Assembly: GCA_028708485.1 (NCBI GenBank) | Contig: JAQVYZ010000051.1 | Span: 1 to 6,974, forward strand | Direction: 5' to 3' | DNA length: 6,974 bases | Source of the DNA: Caldisericia bacterium | GTDB lineage: Bacteria > Caldisericota > Caldisericia > UBA6126 | Shown: piece by piece, positions 1-6,424 of the stretch | Position numbering within the stretch: the stretch's first letter is position 1 | Layout of the letters: the number at the start of each line of letters is the position of its first letter | Translations under genes and position numbers: made by a program | The notes under the pieces: generated by a model | What the model was told of the DNA's origin: nothing | The model's database searches: none | The model's input: only the letters and a program-made list of their open reading frames with translations

Positions 1-867
1 AGCGGTTCTACTCGTCGCGCCATAAGTGACAATGATTGTTTTAGCATTAGGATTAATGATCTCTATTTCAAATAATTCATCCACATGTTTCTCAATTTTT
101 CTACTCAATCGTTTTATCAAAGGCTCTCCGATTTTAGGAATCGGGGATTGGAATCCATCTTCCCTATGAGTCATTCCGGTAATGCTGGTACCAAATCCAT
201 CCCCAAGGTTGCCGATAATGGAAACATCATCATCAAAAGTACCATACGGCAAATAAGGTTTATCAGCGGTAGTTACTGGTTTTTTTCGTTCGATTAATTC
301 CACTTTCTCGTTGAAATCAATCTCAACTTTCTCACGCATATGTGTAATCGTCTCGTCGGTTAAAAGAATCACCGGGTTTCTATATTTTTCTGCTAAGTTA
401 AAAGCTTTAATCGTATCATAATACATTTCTTCCACAGAATCAGGACATATGACAATCATAGCATGATCACCGTGAGTACCCCAGCGTGCTTGCATGACAT
501 CACCCTGTGAACCCTTGGTGGGATCACCGGTAGAAGGTCCTCCCCTCATCACATTACAGATCACGATAGGCGCTTCTGTCATACAGGCATACCCAATCCC
601 TTCCTGCATTAAAGAAAAACCGGGACCGGAAGTGGCTGTCATTGATTTGGCTCCGGCTAGTGAAGCACCGACAATACTAACGATACTGGCGATCTCGTCC
701 TCCATCTGCATAAAGATCTTTTTGTCTTTTGTCAGTAAAATGGATAACATCTCTGCAATTTCAGTGGAAGGAGTGATGGGATATCCTGCAAAATAAGAAA
801 GACCAGCTTTCATTGCCCCCTTAGCACATGCTTCAGCACCTTGTAAAATATCAACCGTTTTACTCAT
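1..867 (-). CDS. korA: 2-oxoacid:ferredoxin oxidoreductase, alpha subunit (KorA-like), 3' end outside window
   Basis: I translated the minus strand by hand from the ATG at 867; the frame stays open to base 1, giving 289 residues with no stop. It is the alpha subunit of a thiamine-diphosphate, iron-sulfur 2-oxoacid:ferredoxin oxidoreductase, which oxidatively decarboxylates a 2-oxoacid with CoA (or runs in reverse) using ferredoxin. Visible motifs are YPITPST (29-35), MQMEDEIAS (53-61), TSGPGFSLMQE (79-89), RGGPSTGDPTKGSQGD (108-123) and QARWGTHGDH (126-135). The start of domain II, TIIVTYGATSRTA, is at 277-289. From memory of the family, GPSTG-PT and QARWGTHGDH fit KorA (2-oxoglutarate) better than VorB (branched-chain), but substrate is an inference. 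Full-length relatives are about 350-380 residues, so the C-terminus is missing. The start overlaps the ferredoxin stop by 8 bases (AATGAGTAA), and a GAGGT lies 11 bases upstream. KorB (TPP-binding beta) and KorC (gamma) probably follow beyond the left edge. Confidence 0.93.
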   Translation of the reverse strand, partial: MSKTVDILQGAEACAKGAMKAGLSYFAGYPITPSTEIAEMLSILLTKDKKIFMQMEDEIASIVSIVGASLAGAKSMTATSGPGFSLMQEGIGYACMTEAPIVICNVMRGGPSTGDPTKGSQGDVMQARWGTHGDHAMIVICPDSVEEMYYDTIKAFNLAEKYRNPVILLTDETITHMREKVEIDFNEKVELIERKKPVTTADKPYLPYGTFDDDVSIIGNLGDGFGTSITGMTHREDGFQSPIPKIGEPLIKRLSRKIEKHVDELFEIEIINPNAKTIIVTYGATSRTA

Positions 868-1060
868 TTTCTTTTTCTACCTCGATTGCAAAATCAGGAC
901 ATACATTTTGGCACATCAAGCAAACAATACATTGGTCCAGGTGGTCAACCAGAACCTCATCTGCAGCATTTTGGGAATAAACCTGTTTTGGGCAAATCGT
1001 GACGCACAAACCGCAACGTTTACATCTTTTTGTATTTATAACGATGTTTTTCGCTTTCAA
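860..1060 (-). CDS. korD: 2x[4Fe-4S] ferredoxin, delta subunit of the 2-oxoacid oxidoreductase
   Basis: A 66-residue bacterial-type ferredoxin with two complete cluster motifs: C13-x2-C16-x2-C19-x3-C23-P and C44-x2-C47-x2-C50-x3-C54-P. Each motif supplies three cysteines to one [4Fe-4S] cluster and its last cysteine to the other, the usual crossed arrangement. It would carry low-potential electrons from the oxidoreductase to soluble ferredoxin in the cytoplasm. The gene starts with TTG, not ATG. This start is supported by AAAGGAG ending 7 bases upstream, and there is no in-frame ATG before the first cluster motif. It is the first gene of its operon, directly below a good promoter, and its stop overlaps the korA start by 8 bases. 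That placement makes it a dedicated enzyme subunit (KorD or PorD type) more likely than a free ferredoxin. The symbol rests on the identity of korA. Confidence 0.92.
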   Translation of the reverse strand: MKAKNIVINTKRCKRCGLCVTICPKQVYSQNAADEVLVDHLDQCIVCLMCQNVCPDFAIEVEKENE

Positions 1061-1067
1061 AAAATAT

Positions 1068-1074
1068 CTCCTTT
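1068..1074 (-). promoter_or_regulatory. Shine-Dalgarno site that fixes the TTG start of the ferredoxin gene
   Basis: On the minus strand the sequence reads AAAGGAG, then ATATTTT, then TTG. This near-consensus ribosome binding site with 7-base spacing decides the non-ATG start at 1060. Confidence 0.85.
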
Positions 1075-1104
1075 AAAAAAATCCAAAATAAAAAAATCAA
1101 ACTC

Positions 1105-1133
1105 AATGTAATACAGAAAACCTTTTTTGTCAA
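1105..1133 (-). promoter_or_regulatory. Sigma-70-type promoter for the ferredoxin-korA operon
   Basis: On the minus strand, TTGACA (1133-1128) matches the -35 consensus at all six positions. A spacer of exactly 17 bases (1127-1111) leads to TACATT (1110-1105), which matches four of six bases of the TATAAT -10 box, including the TA start and final T. Transcription would begin near 1098, leaving a leader of about 38 bases before the TTG start at 1060. The promoter lies in the only sizeable intergenic gap of the window and faces the genes it would serve. A housekeeping sigma factor is inferred from the match to consensus; the start site is not measured. Confidence 0.75.
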
Positions 1134-1149
1134 ATTGAATGCGTCAAAT
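1129..1149 (-). repeat. Short direct repeat ATTTGAC x2 overlapping the -35 box, possible operator
   Basis: ATTTGAC occurs at 1149-1143 and again at 1135-1129 on the minus strand, with a period of 14 bases. The second copy contains most of the -35 box. Two identical 7-mers at the promoter could be a transcription-factor site, but an AT-rich spacer could give this by chance. Confidence 0.25.
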
Positions 1150-1160
1150 GAAACTTTTTC

Positions 1161-1178
1161 AAAAATAATCGTATTATT
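1161..1178 (-). terminator. Weak AT-only hairpin after sbcC, possible terminator
   Basis: Just past the sbcC stop, the minus strand reads AATAAT-ACG-ATTATT followed by TTT. This can form a 6-pair stem with a 3-base loop and a short U run. All pairs are A-U, so the hairpin would be unstable. Its position between the end of one operon and the promoter of the next is the main argument. No stronger hairpin is visible in the gap. Confidence 0.2.
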
Positions 1179-1182
1179 ATTA

Positions 1183-4164
1183 TTAATGCACAGCTAATCT
1201 TGAAACATCATTAATTTTTACTACATGGACGTTGCTTTCAAAATAATCTTTCAATTCATCCATATGAGTGATGACAATTATTTTTCTGAAATCATCCCGT
1301 ATACGGTTTATACACTCAACAAATCGAAGCACACTCTCGCCATCCTGTGTTCCAAATCCTTCATCAATAAACAATACAGATAGTTCAAATCCTGAATGGT
1401 TTGCTAAAATATGCGATATCGCTATTCTAATTGCGATATCAACCTTAAACTTCTCCCCTCCACTGAATAATTCATAGGTTCTGATGTTACCTTCGTTCGA
1501 GATCTCAATATCAAGTGTTTCTCGAAATTGACCTTTCTTAGTGATCGAGAAAACCTTGAAGAATACCTGCAATTTGCCATCTGATATGATATCTAGGATA
1601 GAATTAGCTCTAATCTCAATTTCCGGGAGAGCATTCTCAATAATAAAAGCTGGAATACCATTTTTGCTAAATATTTCACCGGATTTTTGTAATAATTTTT
1701 CCTCATAGAGTAACGATTCATTCTCTTTCACTTTCTGGGCTAATTCAACATCCAAAGCATTCACATTCACCAGATTCTGGTTTAGTTTTGCGTGTTGGAT
1801 GACCAACTGCTCTCTCTCTTCTTTTTTTGTCTCTATGATTGCATTTGTATTGGTGATGCTCTCTTGGACTTTAGCTACTTCCTCAACATCCACGGATATC
1901 TGGTTCAGTTCTTCCTGTAACCTCGTTCCCTCTTGATTTGAATTAATAATTTTTTCATTGATTTTATTAATTGCAGAAGTAAGCAACTGCTTTTGGTTAA
2001 TCTTCTCACTTAATAGTTTCTTCTCACTTTCAAAATACTGAAAATTCTCGATGTTTCTTTTAATTTCTTTGTGCAACACCGGATCATAGGTTATATCAAA
2101 CAGGTCTTTCTCTAGTTCTTCTAGCTTTATTCGCATTTCTGAACAATATTTTTTGGTTTCCAGGGTACGATTAATTTTAATCAATGCAGCACTAATAAGA
2201 GGTAATTTTTGTTCCGCTTCAATCGCTTTTCCCAATTGAGCATGTAATTCACCAAGTGAACGCAATACATTGGCTTCAGTGCTGACTCTTAAACAATAAT
2301 CTGTGTATTTCTTGTCTAAGGTTCGGATTTGTGTTTTCAGATAATCAATTTTTTCGTTTACACGTTGTATCTCGCTGATTAACTGGGATTCATTGACTTT
2401 TATGGAGTAAATCTCCTCGTTTAAAGAGCGTATTTGTGCTTTTGCAGATAATAATACCGTCTTTTTTTCAGTAAATTCATTTTCCAGAAGCGCATCTTCT
2501 TCCATCTGTTTCTTTTTTTTGCCTAGGTTCTCTATCTGCAACTTTACTTCATGGCTTTTTTCAAGATTCAACTGAATCGATTCCTTTTTCTGATCAAGTT
2601 CTCTTTTATAGTTCAAGACTAGCTCGGACTCTCTGCTTAAGGTTAAGGGAGTACCACATAGAGGACATCTTTTCGTACTGTTCTCTTTAAGAAGGATAGC
2701 TAATTTTTCGTCTAAATCAGTGATAATCTTTTTTGTCTCATCTATCTGGTTTTGGTAGATATCAATTTTCGACATCTCTTTTCGCATTTCATCGTTTAAT
2801 ATTTCTAACCGTGCTTTGCTCTCTTTGATCTTTTTTAACTGAGCATCAATAATCGTTTCATCGCGAATAATACCTTCCAAATAATAGATCTTCTTGGATA
2901 ATTCTTCCTTCTTTGATTTCACGGCGACTAAATTCAATCGCATTTCATTGACTTTATTCTCCAGGGTAGCTTTTTCGATCTGAGTTTCAGTTTTGACTTT
3001 CTCAGCTTCATCTTTTAAAAATTTTGTTCGTTCCAGCTCTTTTTGTTCGTTTTGTAATTTTTGTATGTTCAGATTAATTTCTAAAAGGTTACTTCTTTCA
3101 GATAAGTAAATACTCTCTTCTTTTTCTAGCTCCACCTTCTGTAATTTTAATTTATGTTCCTCTTCAGCAATTTTTTCCTTAATTTCAACTACTCTTTTTT
3201 CGATTCGGGTTCTTGTTTCAAAGTCCTCATTCATCTTTTTATCTTTGTTGAAATACGCCATTAATCTCTGATAACCTGTTTCAATTTCATGCTGCATGAT
3301 GATAATTTTTTGAGCTTCGTCTATTTGCTTTAAATACTCTTGTTTTTCACTGGTCAGCGAGGCAATGTTAGTGTTTTCTCTCTCAAGCCTCTCTAAAAGA
3401 TTCCTCTTTTTCTCTAAGGCAATTTCCATCTTTTTAATTTTGTCTCGTTTCGATTTTGTGATGCTATTCAACTCAGCTAGATCTTTATCATACTCTTTGA
3501 TCTGGTTTTGCAGGATTTGCAGATCATTCTCAATATTGGATTTCTGGGATAACTTCTCCTGGTTTACATCAATAAAATGTCTTAGGAGATCCATCTCTTT
3601 TTGTACAATTTTTTTTCTTTCTTGTGTTTTATCACGAAGCTTTTCATAGATATCCAGCTGTAAAATTTCAGACAGAAGCATTTTCCGCTCTGAAGGGTCT
3701 TTTTGGGTAAACGCATCCGCCTTTCCCTGCATAATAAAAACAGAGGAGGCAAAGAGCTCATAATTGACTTTAATGATAGAATTGATTTTTTCCTGGGTTA
3801 ATTTATTGGTGGATCCCATAATGGAAACCCACTTATCATCGAGATTGATATAAAGCTCAAGCTCTGTCAGCTCCTGCTTTTTATCCCGCTTTCGAATCAC
3901 CTTATACAGCTGGTCATTCATCTCAAAATCCAGCTCTACTTTACAGAACGATTCTCCTGAAAAGATAAGCCTATCAGCATTATCTCCGCTTTTACTGGTA
4001 CCCCTTGCCACGCCAAACAACGAATAAGTTATCGCATCTAAAATAGAAGATTTTCCCGCTCCATTAAGACCAGTAATGACAGCAACGTGAAATGAAGAAA
4101 AATCAATCGTGGTTTCTTCTCTGTAGGAAAGAAAATTCTGTAATTTTATGCAAATAGGTATCAT
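1183..4164 (-). CDS. sbcC: SbcC, Rad50-like ATPase subunit of the SbcCD nuclease
   Basis: A complete 993-residue SMC-like ATPase, close to the usual 1000-1050 residues for SbcC. With SbcD it forms the complex that opens hairpins and trims double-strand DNA ends, including protein-blocked ends. The N-terminal ATPase half has Walker A TGLNGAGKSS (31-40) and Q-loop FIMQGKADAF (143-152). From about 170 to 830 it is mostly heptad-like, rich in Glu, Lys and Leu, and forms the long antiparallel coiled coil. The coil is interrupted near its middle by the zinc hook C500-P-L-C503, where two SbcC molecules join through zinc. The C-terminal half carries the signature FSGGEKFK (900-907), Walker B VLFIDEGFG with D934/E935, the D-loop TQD (939-941) and switch histidine H967 in VITH. 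All key residues are present. The ATG overlaps the sbcD stop by 4 bases (ATGA) with GGAG 11 bases upstream, so translation is probably coupled. The gene ends in four consecutive in-frame TAA codons. Confidence 0.97.
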   Translation of the reverse strand: MIPICIKLQNFLSYREETTIDFSSFHVAVITGLNGAGKSSILDAITYSLFGVARGTSKSGDNADRLIFSGESFCKVELDFEMNDQLYKVIRKRDKKQELTELELYINLDDKWVSIMGSTNKLTQEKINSIIKVNYELFASSVFIMQGKADAFTQKDPSERKMLLSEILQLDIYEKLRDKTQERKKIVQKEMDLLRHFIDVNQEKLSQKSNIENDLQILQNQIKEYDKDLAELNSITKSKRDKIKKMEIALEKKRNLLERLERENTNIASLTSEKQEYLKQIDEAQKIIIMQHEIETGYQRLMAYFNKDKKMNEDFETRTRIEKRVVEIKEKIAEEEHKLKLQKVELEKEESIYLSERSNLLEINLNIQKLQNEQKELERTKFLKDEAEKVKTETQIEKATLENKVNEMRLNLVAVKSKKEELSKKIYYLEGIIRDETIIDAQLKKIKESKARLEILNDEMRKEMSKIDIYQNQIDETKKIITDLDEKLAILLKENSTKRCPLCGTPLTLSRESELVLNYKRELDQKKESIQLNLEKSHEVKLQIENLGKKKKQMEEDALLENEFTEKKTVLLSAKAQIRSLNEEIYSIKVNESQLISEIQRVNEKIDYLKTQIRTLDKKYTDYCLRVSTEANVLRSLGELHAQLGKAIEAEQKLPLISAALIKINRTLETKKYCSEMRIKLEELEKDLFDITYDPVLHKEIKRNIENFQYFESEKKLLSEKINQKQLLTSAINKINEKIINSNQEGTRLQEELNQISVDVEEVAKVQESITNTNAIIETKKEEREQLVIQHAKLNQNLVNVNALDVELAQKVKENESLLYEEKLLQKSGEIFSKNGIPAFIIENALPEIEIRANSILDIISDGKLQVFFKVFSITKKGQFRETLDIEISNEGNIRTYELFSGGEKFKVDIAIRIAISHILANHSGFELSVLFIDEGFGTQDGESVLRFVECINRIRDDFRKIIVITHMDELKDYFESNVHVVKINDVSRLAVH

Positions 4165-5378
4165 TCAGCTTCAATCTCCGATAAGAGCGATTCGGTCAAC
4201 TTAATTATCTCCGTCTCATTTTCTTTCAGGTAGGGGTCGTCCACATTAAAAATATACTTTTTTAAGGATTCCAAAGGAGTAATCTCATTATTTAGTTCCT
4301 GGATTCTTGATTTACTGACTCTTTTCCGTTCATATTTAAACGAAGCGATAAAATACACGTACAGAGAAACCTCTCTGCGCAATTTCTGTTCATCAAAACT
4401 GGATTCAGATTCAATAATGATCTTAACAATGTCCTTCTCATGTTGATTGTTACCTAAGTGTTGTAATAATTTCTGAATACAGTCGTTTTCATCCTTAGCT
4501 TCGATCTGTATGGTGACTAATTTTCTCTGACCGGGAATGTTATGAAATTTTGGTTTGATTTTCTTTTCTGTCATCTCAATTTCATAGAAGCCATGTTCAA
4601 AATCTGATTCTCCAAAATCTAAGGAATCGATGCTACCGCTATACGCTATCACAGGATAATTTGTTTCTGTTATCAGCTGCGGTTTATGGATATGCCCCAA
4701 TGCCACGTATTGAAATGGCGTTTTATAGAAAATCTCTTGATTGACATAGATCTCATTCCCAATCATTGCAGGCCGCCAATTCTGATACACTGCTTCCCGT
4801 AGAGTAAGATGCGATAGCAATACCGAAGGTATTTTCGGGTCAATCTGAGAGCTAAACTCTTGTATTAATCTTGAAAAAATGAAAGAGGCATATTCTTGTT
4901 TCGTTTTTTCTTGGATGGAATAATTCAGGAAGTACTCATTCAACACATTCTTTTCAAGATAAGGAAGGCCTAATATCTGAATATTTCCGCTTTTCGTGGG
5001 AATGGTAATTAATTTAGGCTCATCAAATACAAAAATATTCGGTACTTTTAATTCTTTAAATATCTGTAGGGATGAGATTCTTTTTAAAGCAAGCAACGAG
5101 TCATGGTTACCAATTAATAAAGCTACAGGTATATTGGCTTCACTGAGCCGGGTTAAACGTTTCGCAAATTCATTTTGGACATAGATACTCGGTTCTCTCT
5201 GGTGATATATATCGCCGGATATAATAAACAGATCTGATTTTTCTTGGATAGCCTTCTGGATGATAAAATCCAAAGATCTGAAAAAATCCAACAATCTTGA
5301 ATTAATCAATGTTTCAGAATCCTGCCTGCCGTAATTCTCTATGCCGATATGCAAATCAGCAGTGTGTATGATGTTCAT
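4161..5378 (-). CDS. sbcD: SbcD, Mre11-like metallophosphoesterase nuclease subunit
   Basis: A complete 405-residue calcineurin-like phosphoesterase of the SbcD/Mre11 family (E. coli SbcD is about 400). Its active site normally binds two Mn ions and gives exonuclease and hairpin-endonuclease activity when joined to SbcC. All the metal-binding motifs appear in order: ADLHIG (7-12, D8 and H10), SGDIYH (54-59, D56), GNHD (90-93), SHL (H190) and GHIH (228-231), followed by YSGSID (246-251). After about residue 280 comes the capping domain, then a charged tail (about 345-405) that should contact the base of the SbcC coiled coil. The start ATG overlaps the minE stop as ATGA, with only a weak GAG upstream, so ribosome reinitiation after minE is likely. 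The stop overlaps the sbcC start in the same way. No key residue is missing. Confidence 0.97.
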   Translation of the reverse strand: MNIIHTADLHIGIENYGRQDSETLINSRLLDFFRSLDFIIQKAIQEKSDLFIISGDIYHQREPSIYVQNEFAKRLTRLSEANIPVALLIGNHDSLLALKRISSLQIFKELKVPNIFVFDEPKLITIPTKSGNIQILGLPYLEKNVLNEYFLNYSIQEKTKQEYASFIFSRLIQEFSSQIDPKIPSVLLSHLTLREAVYQNWRPAMIGNEIYVNQEIFYKTPFQYVALGHIHKPQLITETNYPVIAYSGSIDSLDFGESDFEHGFYEIEMTEKKIKPKFHNIPGQRKLVTIQIEAKDENDCIQKLLQHLGNNQHEKDIVKIIIESESSFDEQKLRREVSLYVYFIASFKYERKRVSKSRIQELNNEITPLESLKKYIFNVDDPYLKENETEIIKLTESLLSEIEAE

Positions 5379-5611
5379 TCCATCTCATCTTCTGCTTTAG
5401 ACTTTTTTTGGAAGTTGGCTGATAAGTTATAATTTTTCTGGTCTGCTTCTTCAATGGTAATCTGGATTTTTCGCTTATCGATATCTAAGAACTTCGAAAC
5501 AATATTGCCCAACTCTTTTTTTAAAACTCTGATACTTCCAGATGATAAAAGCTCCCTATCCTTTGAAATAACATTTTTTAATCTCTGGGTTGCAGTTTTT
5601 CCACTAGCCAT
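5375..5611 (-). CDS. minE: MinE, topological specificity factor (short N-terminus)
   Basis: A 78-residue MinE, slightly shorter than the 88 residues of E. coli. MinE stimulates the MinD ATPase and releases MinCD from the membrane, which produces pole-to-pole oscillation in species where this has been studied. The family match covers the anti-MinCD segment (about 6-30: TQRLKNVISKDR, then LLSSGS) and the dimer fold, KELGNIVSKFLDID (32-45) and KIQITIEE (48-55). The order and spacing agree with E. coli MinE ERLQIIVAERR and KDILEVICKYVQID. Missing is the N-terminal hydrophobic/basic stretch (E. coli MALLDFFLSRKK) that binds membrane; here the protein opens with MASGKTATQRL. The ATG is 9 bases after the minD stop, with GAGG 7 bases before it. 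No upstream start is possible, because the minD TGA lies in the same frame four codons earlier. The stop overlaps sbcD by 4 bases. Confidence 0.88.
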   Translation of the reverse strand: MASGKTATQRLKNVISKDRELLSSGSIRVLKKELGNIVSKFLDIDKRKIQITIEEADQKNYNLSANFQKKSKAEDEME

Positions 5612-5620
5612 TTTGATTCC

Positions 5621-6424
5621 TCATTTCTTTAGTGTAAAGGATTTTTTTACTTTATTCCATAAAGATTCAGCTTTGATACTATCTTCTATCATGAATAGTT
5701 CTTCGCTAGAAAGCTGTTTTGCGATATGTAAAAATAACTCCCCTAACTTCGATTGCGTTTGATAAGCAAAAGGTTTTCCTTGGTTTGCAGAAATCACTAC
5801 AAAATAATCCTCCGGAATCACCCCTAATAGGGGTATATCCAGAATCTCCTGGATTTCTTCAGGAGAAACGATCTCTTTCTTTTTCAATAATTCTGTATTC
5901 ACACGGTTGATAATCAGATAAATCGGTTTGATCTTTTTTTGCTCCAAAATGCTAATCACACGGTCAGCATCGCGGATGGAAGAGACTTCCGGGTTCACCA
6001 CCACAATTCCCTGGTTCGCATCTTTCATGGATAACCTGAATCCATACTCTATACCAGCGGGAGAATCAATTAGCACATATTGAAAACGTTCTTTTAAGGA
6101 TTGAATCAAATCGGAGAAATCATCCTTTTGGATATCTTCCTTAAAATGTGATTGTGAAGCAGGCAAGAGACATACAGGTGTCTTGCTTCGCGTATCTTTC
6201 ACTAAAGCATCCTCTAATGTGCACAATCCTTTTGAAACATCCAGAATATGGTATTTCACTTTCCTTTCGATGCCCATCACAAGATCCAGATTGCGTAAAC
6301 CAATATCAGCGTCTACCATAACCACACTAAATCCAAGTTGACTTAACGAGATACCTAGATTAGCGGTAATCGTTGTTTTTCCGACTCCACCCTTTCCAGA
6401 TGTGATTACAATTGCTTCTCCCAT
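5621..6424 (-). CDS. minD: MinD, septum-site-determining ATPase
   Basis: A ParA/MinD-family ATPase that dimerises on ATP, binds the inner membrane and recruits MinC. From the ATG at 6424 it has 267 residues, matching E. coli (270) and B. subtilis (268). The frame is open for 15 more codons to an ATG at 6469. That extension (MQSKCSQHSSIERGQ) has no family counterpart, whereas GAGGA sits just upstream of 6424, and family proteins begin right before the P-loop. With this start the landmarks fall at the E. coli numbers: deviant Walker A K11-GGVGK16-TT, D40 in VDADIG, and Walker B D120 in IDSPAGIE. NPEVSSIRDADR follows. The C-terminal SLWNKVKKSFTLKK looks like the amphipathic membrane-targeting helix. 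The start overlaps the minC stop by 19 bases, and minE follows after 9 bases. All catalytic residues are present. Confidence 0.96.
   Translation of the reverse strand: MGEAIVITSGKGGVGKTTITANLGISLSQLGFSVVMVDADIGLRNLDLVMGIERKVKYHILDVSKGLCTLEDALVKDTRSKTPVCLLPASQSHFKEDIQKDDFSDLIQSLKERFQYVLIDSPAGIEYGFRLSMKDANQGIVVVNPEVSSIRDADRVISILEQKKIKPIYLIINRVNTELLKKKEIVSPEEIQEILDIPLLGVIPEDYFVVISANQGKPFAYQTQSKLGELFLHIAKQLSSEELFMIEDSIKAESLWNKVKKSFTLKK

Noticed and set aside
494..796. Open frames on the plus strand opposite korA (85-297 and 494-796).
   Set aside because: They are antisense to a gene with clear family motifs and encode no recognisable domain.
908..1111. Plus-strand open frame of 67 codons opposite the ferredoxin and its promoter.
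   Set aside because: It lies antisense to the two cysteine motifs, and its protein looks like no known family.
2512..2523. A run of eight A on the coding strand of sbcC (codons AAA AAA AAG, residues 549-551) contains the A_AAA_AAG slippery heptamer known from dnaX frameshifting.
   Set aside because: A -1 slip would stop after about 12 codons, just beyond the zinc hook. I saw no clear downstream stem-loop, and Lys-rich coiled coils produce such runs by chance. The full-length frame is intact through all C-terminal motifs.
3365..3649. Plus-strand open frame opposite the sbcC coiled coil, hydrophobic and Phe/Ser/Leu-rich.
   Set aside because: Antisense of Glu/Lys-rich coiled-coil codons gives Phe/Ser/Leu automatically, so the membrane-protein look is an artefact.
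5621..5623. Recoded UGA joining minD and minE into one protein.
   Set aside because: UGA also ends minE and sbcD in tight ATGA overlaps with the next gene, so it is an ordinary stop here. minE also has its own ribosome site and ATG.
5454..5762. Plus-strand open frames across minE/minD (5454-5762, 5719-5910) and minC (6599-6889).
   Set aside because: All are antisense to well-supported genes, with no ribosome site or domain to support them.
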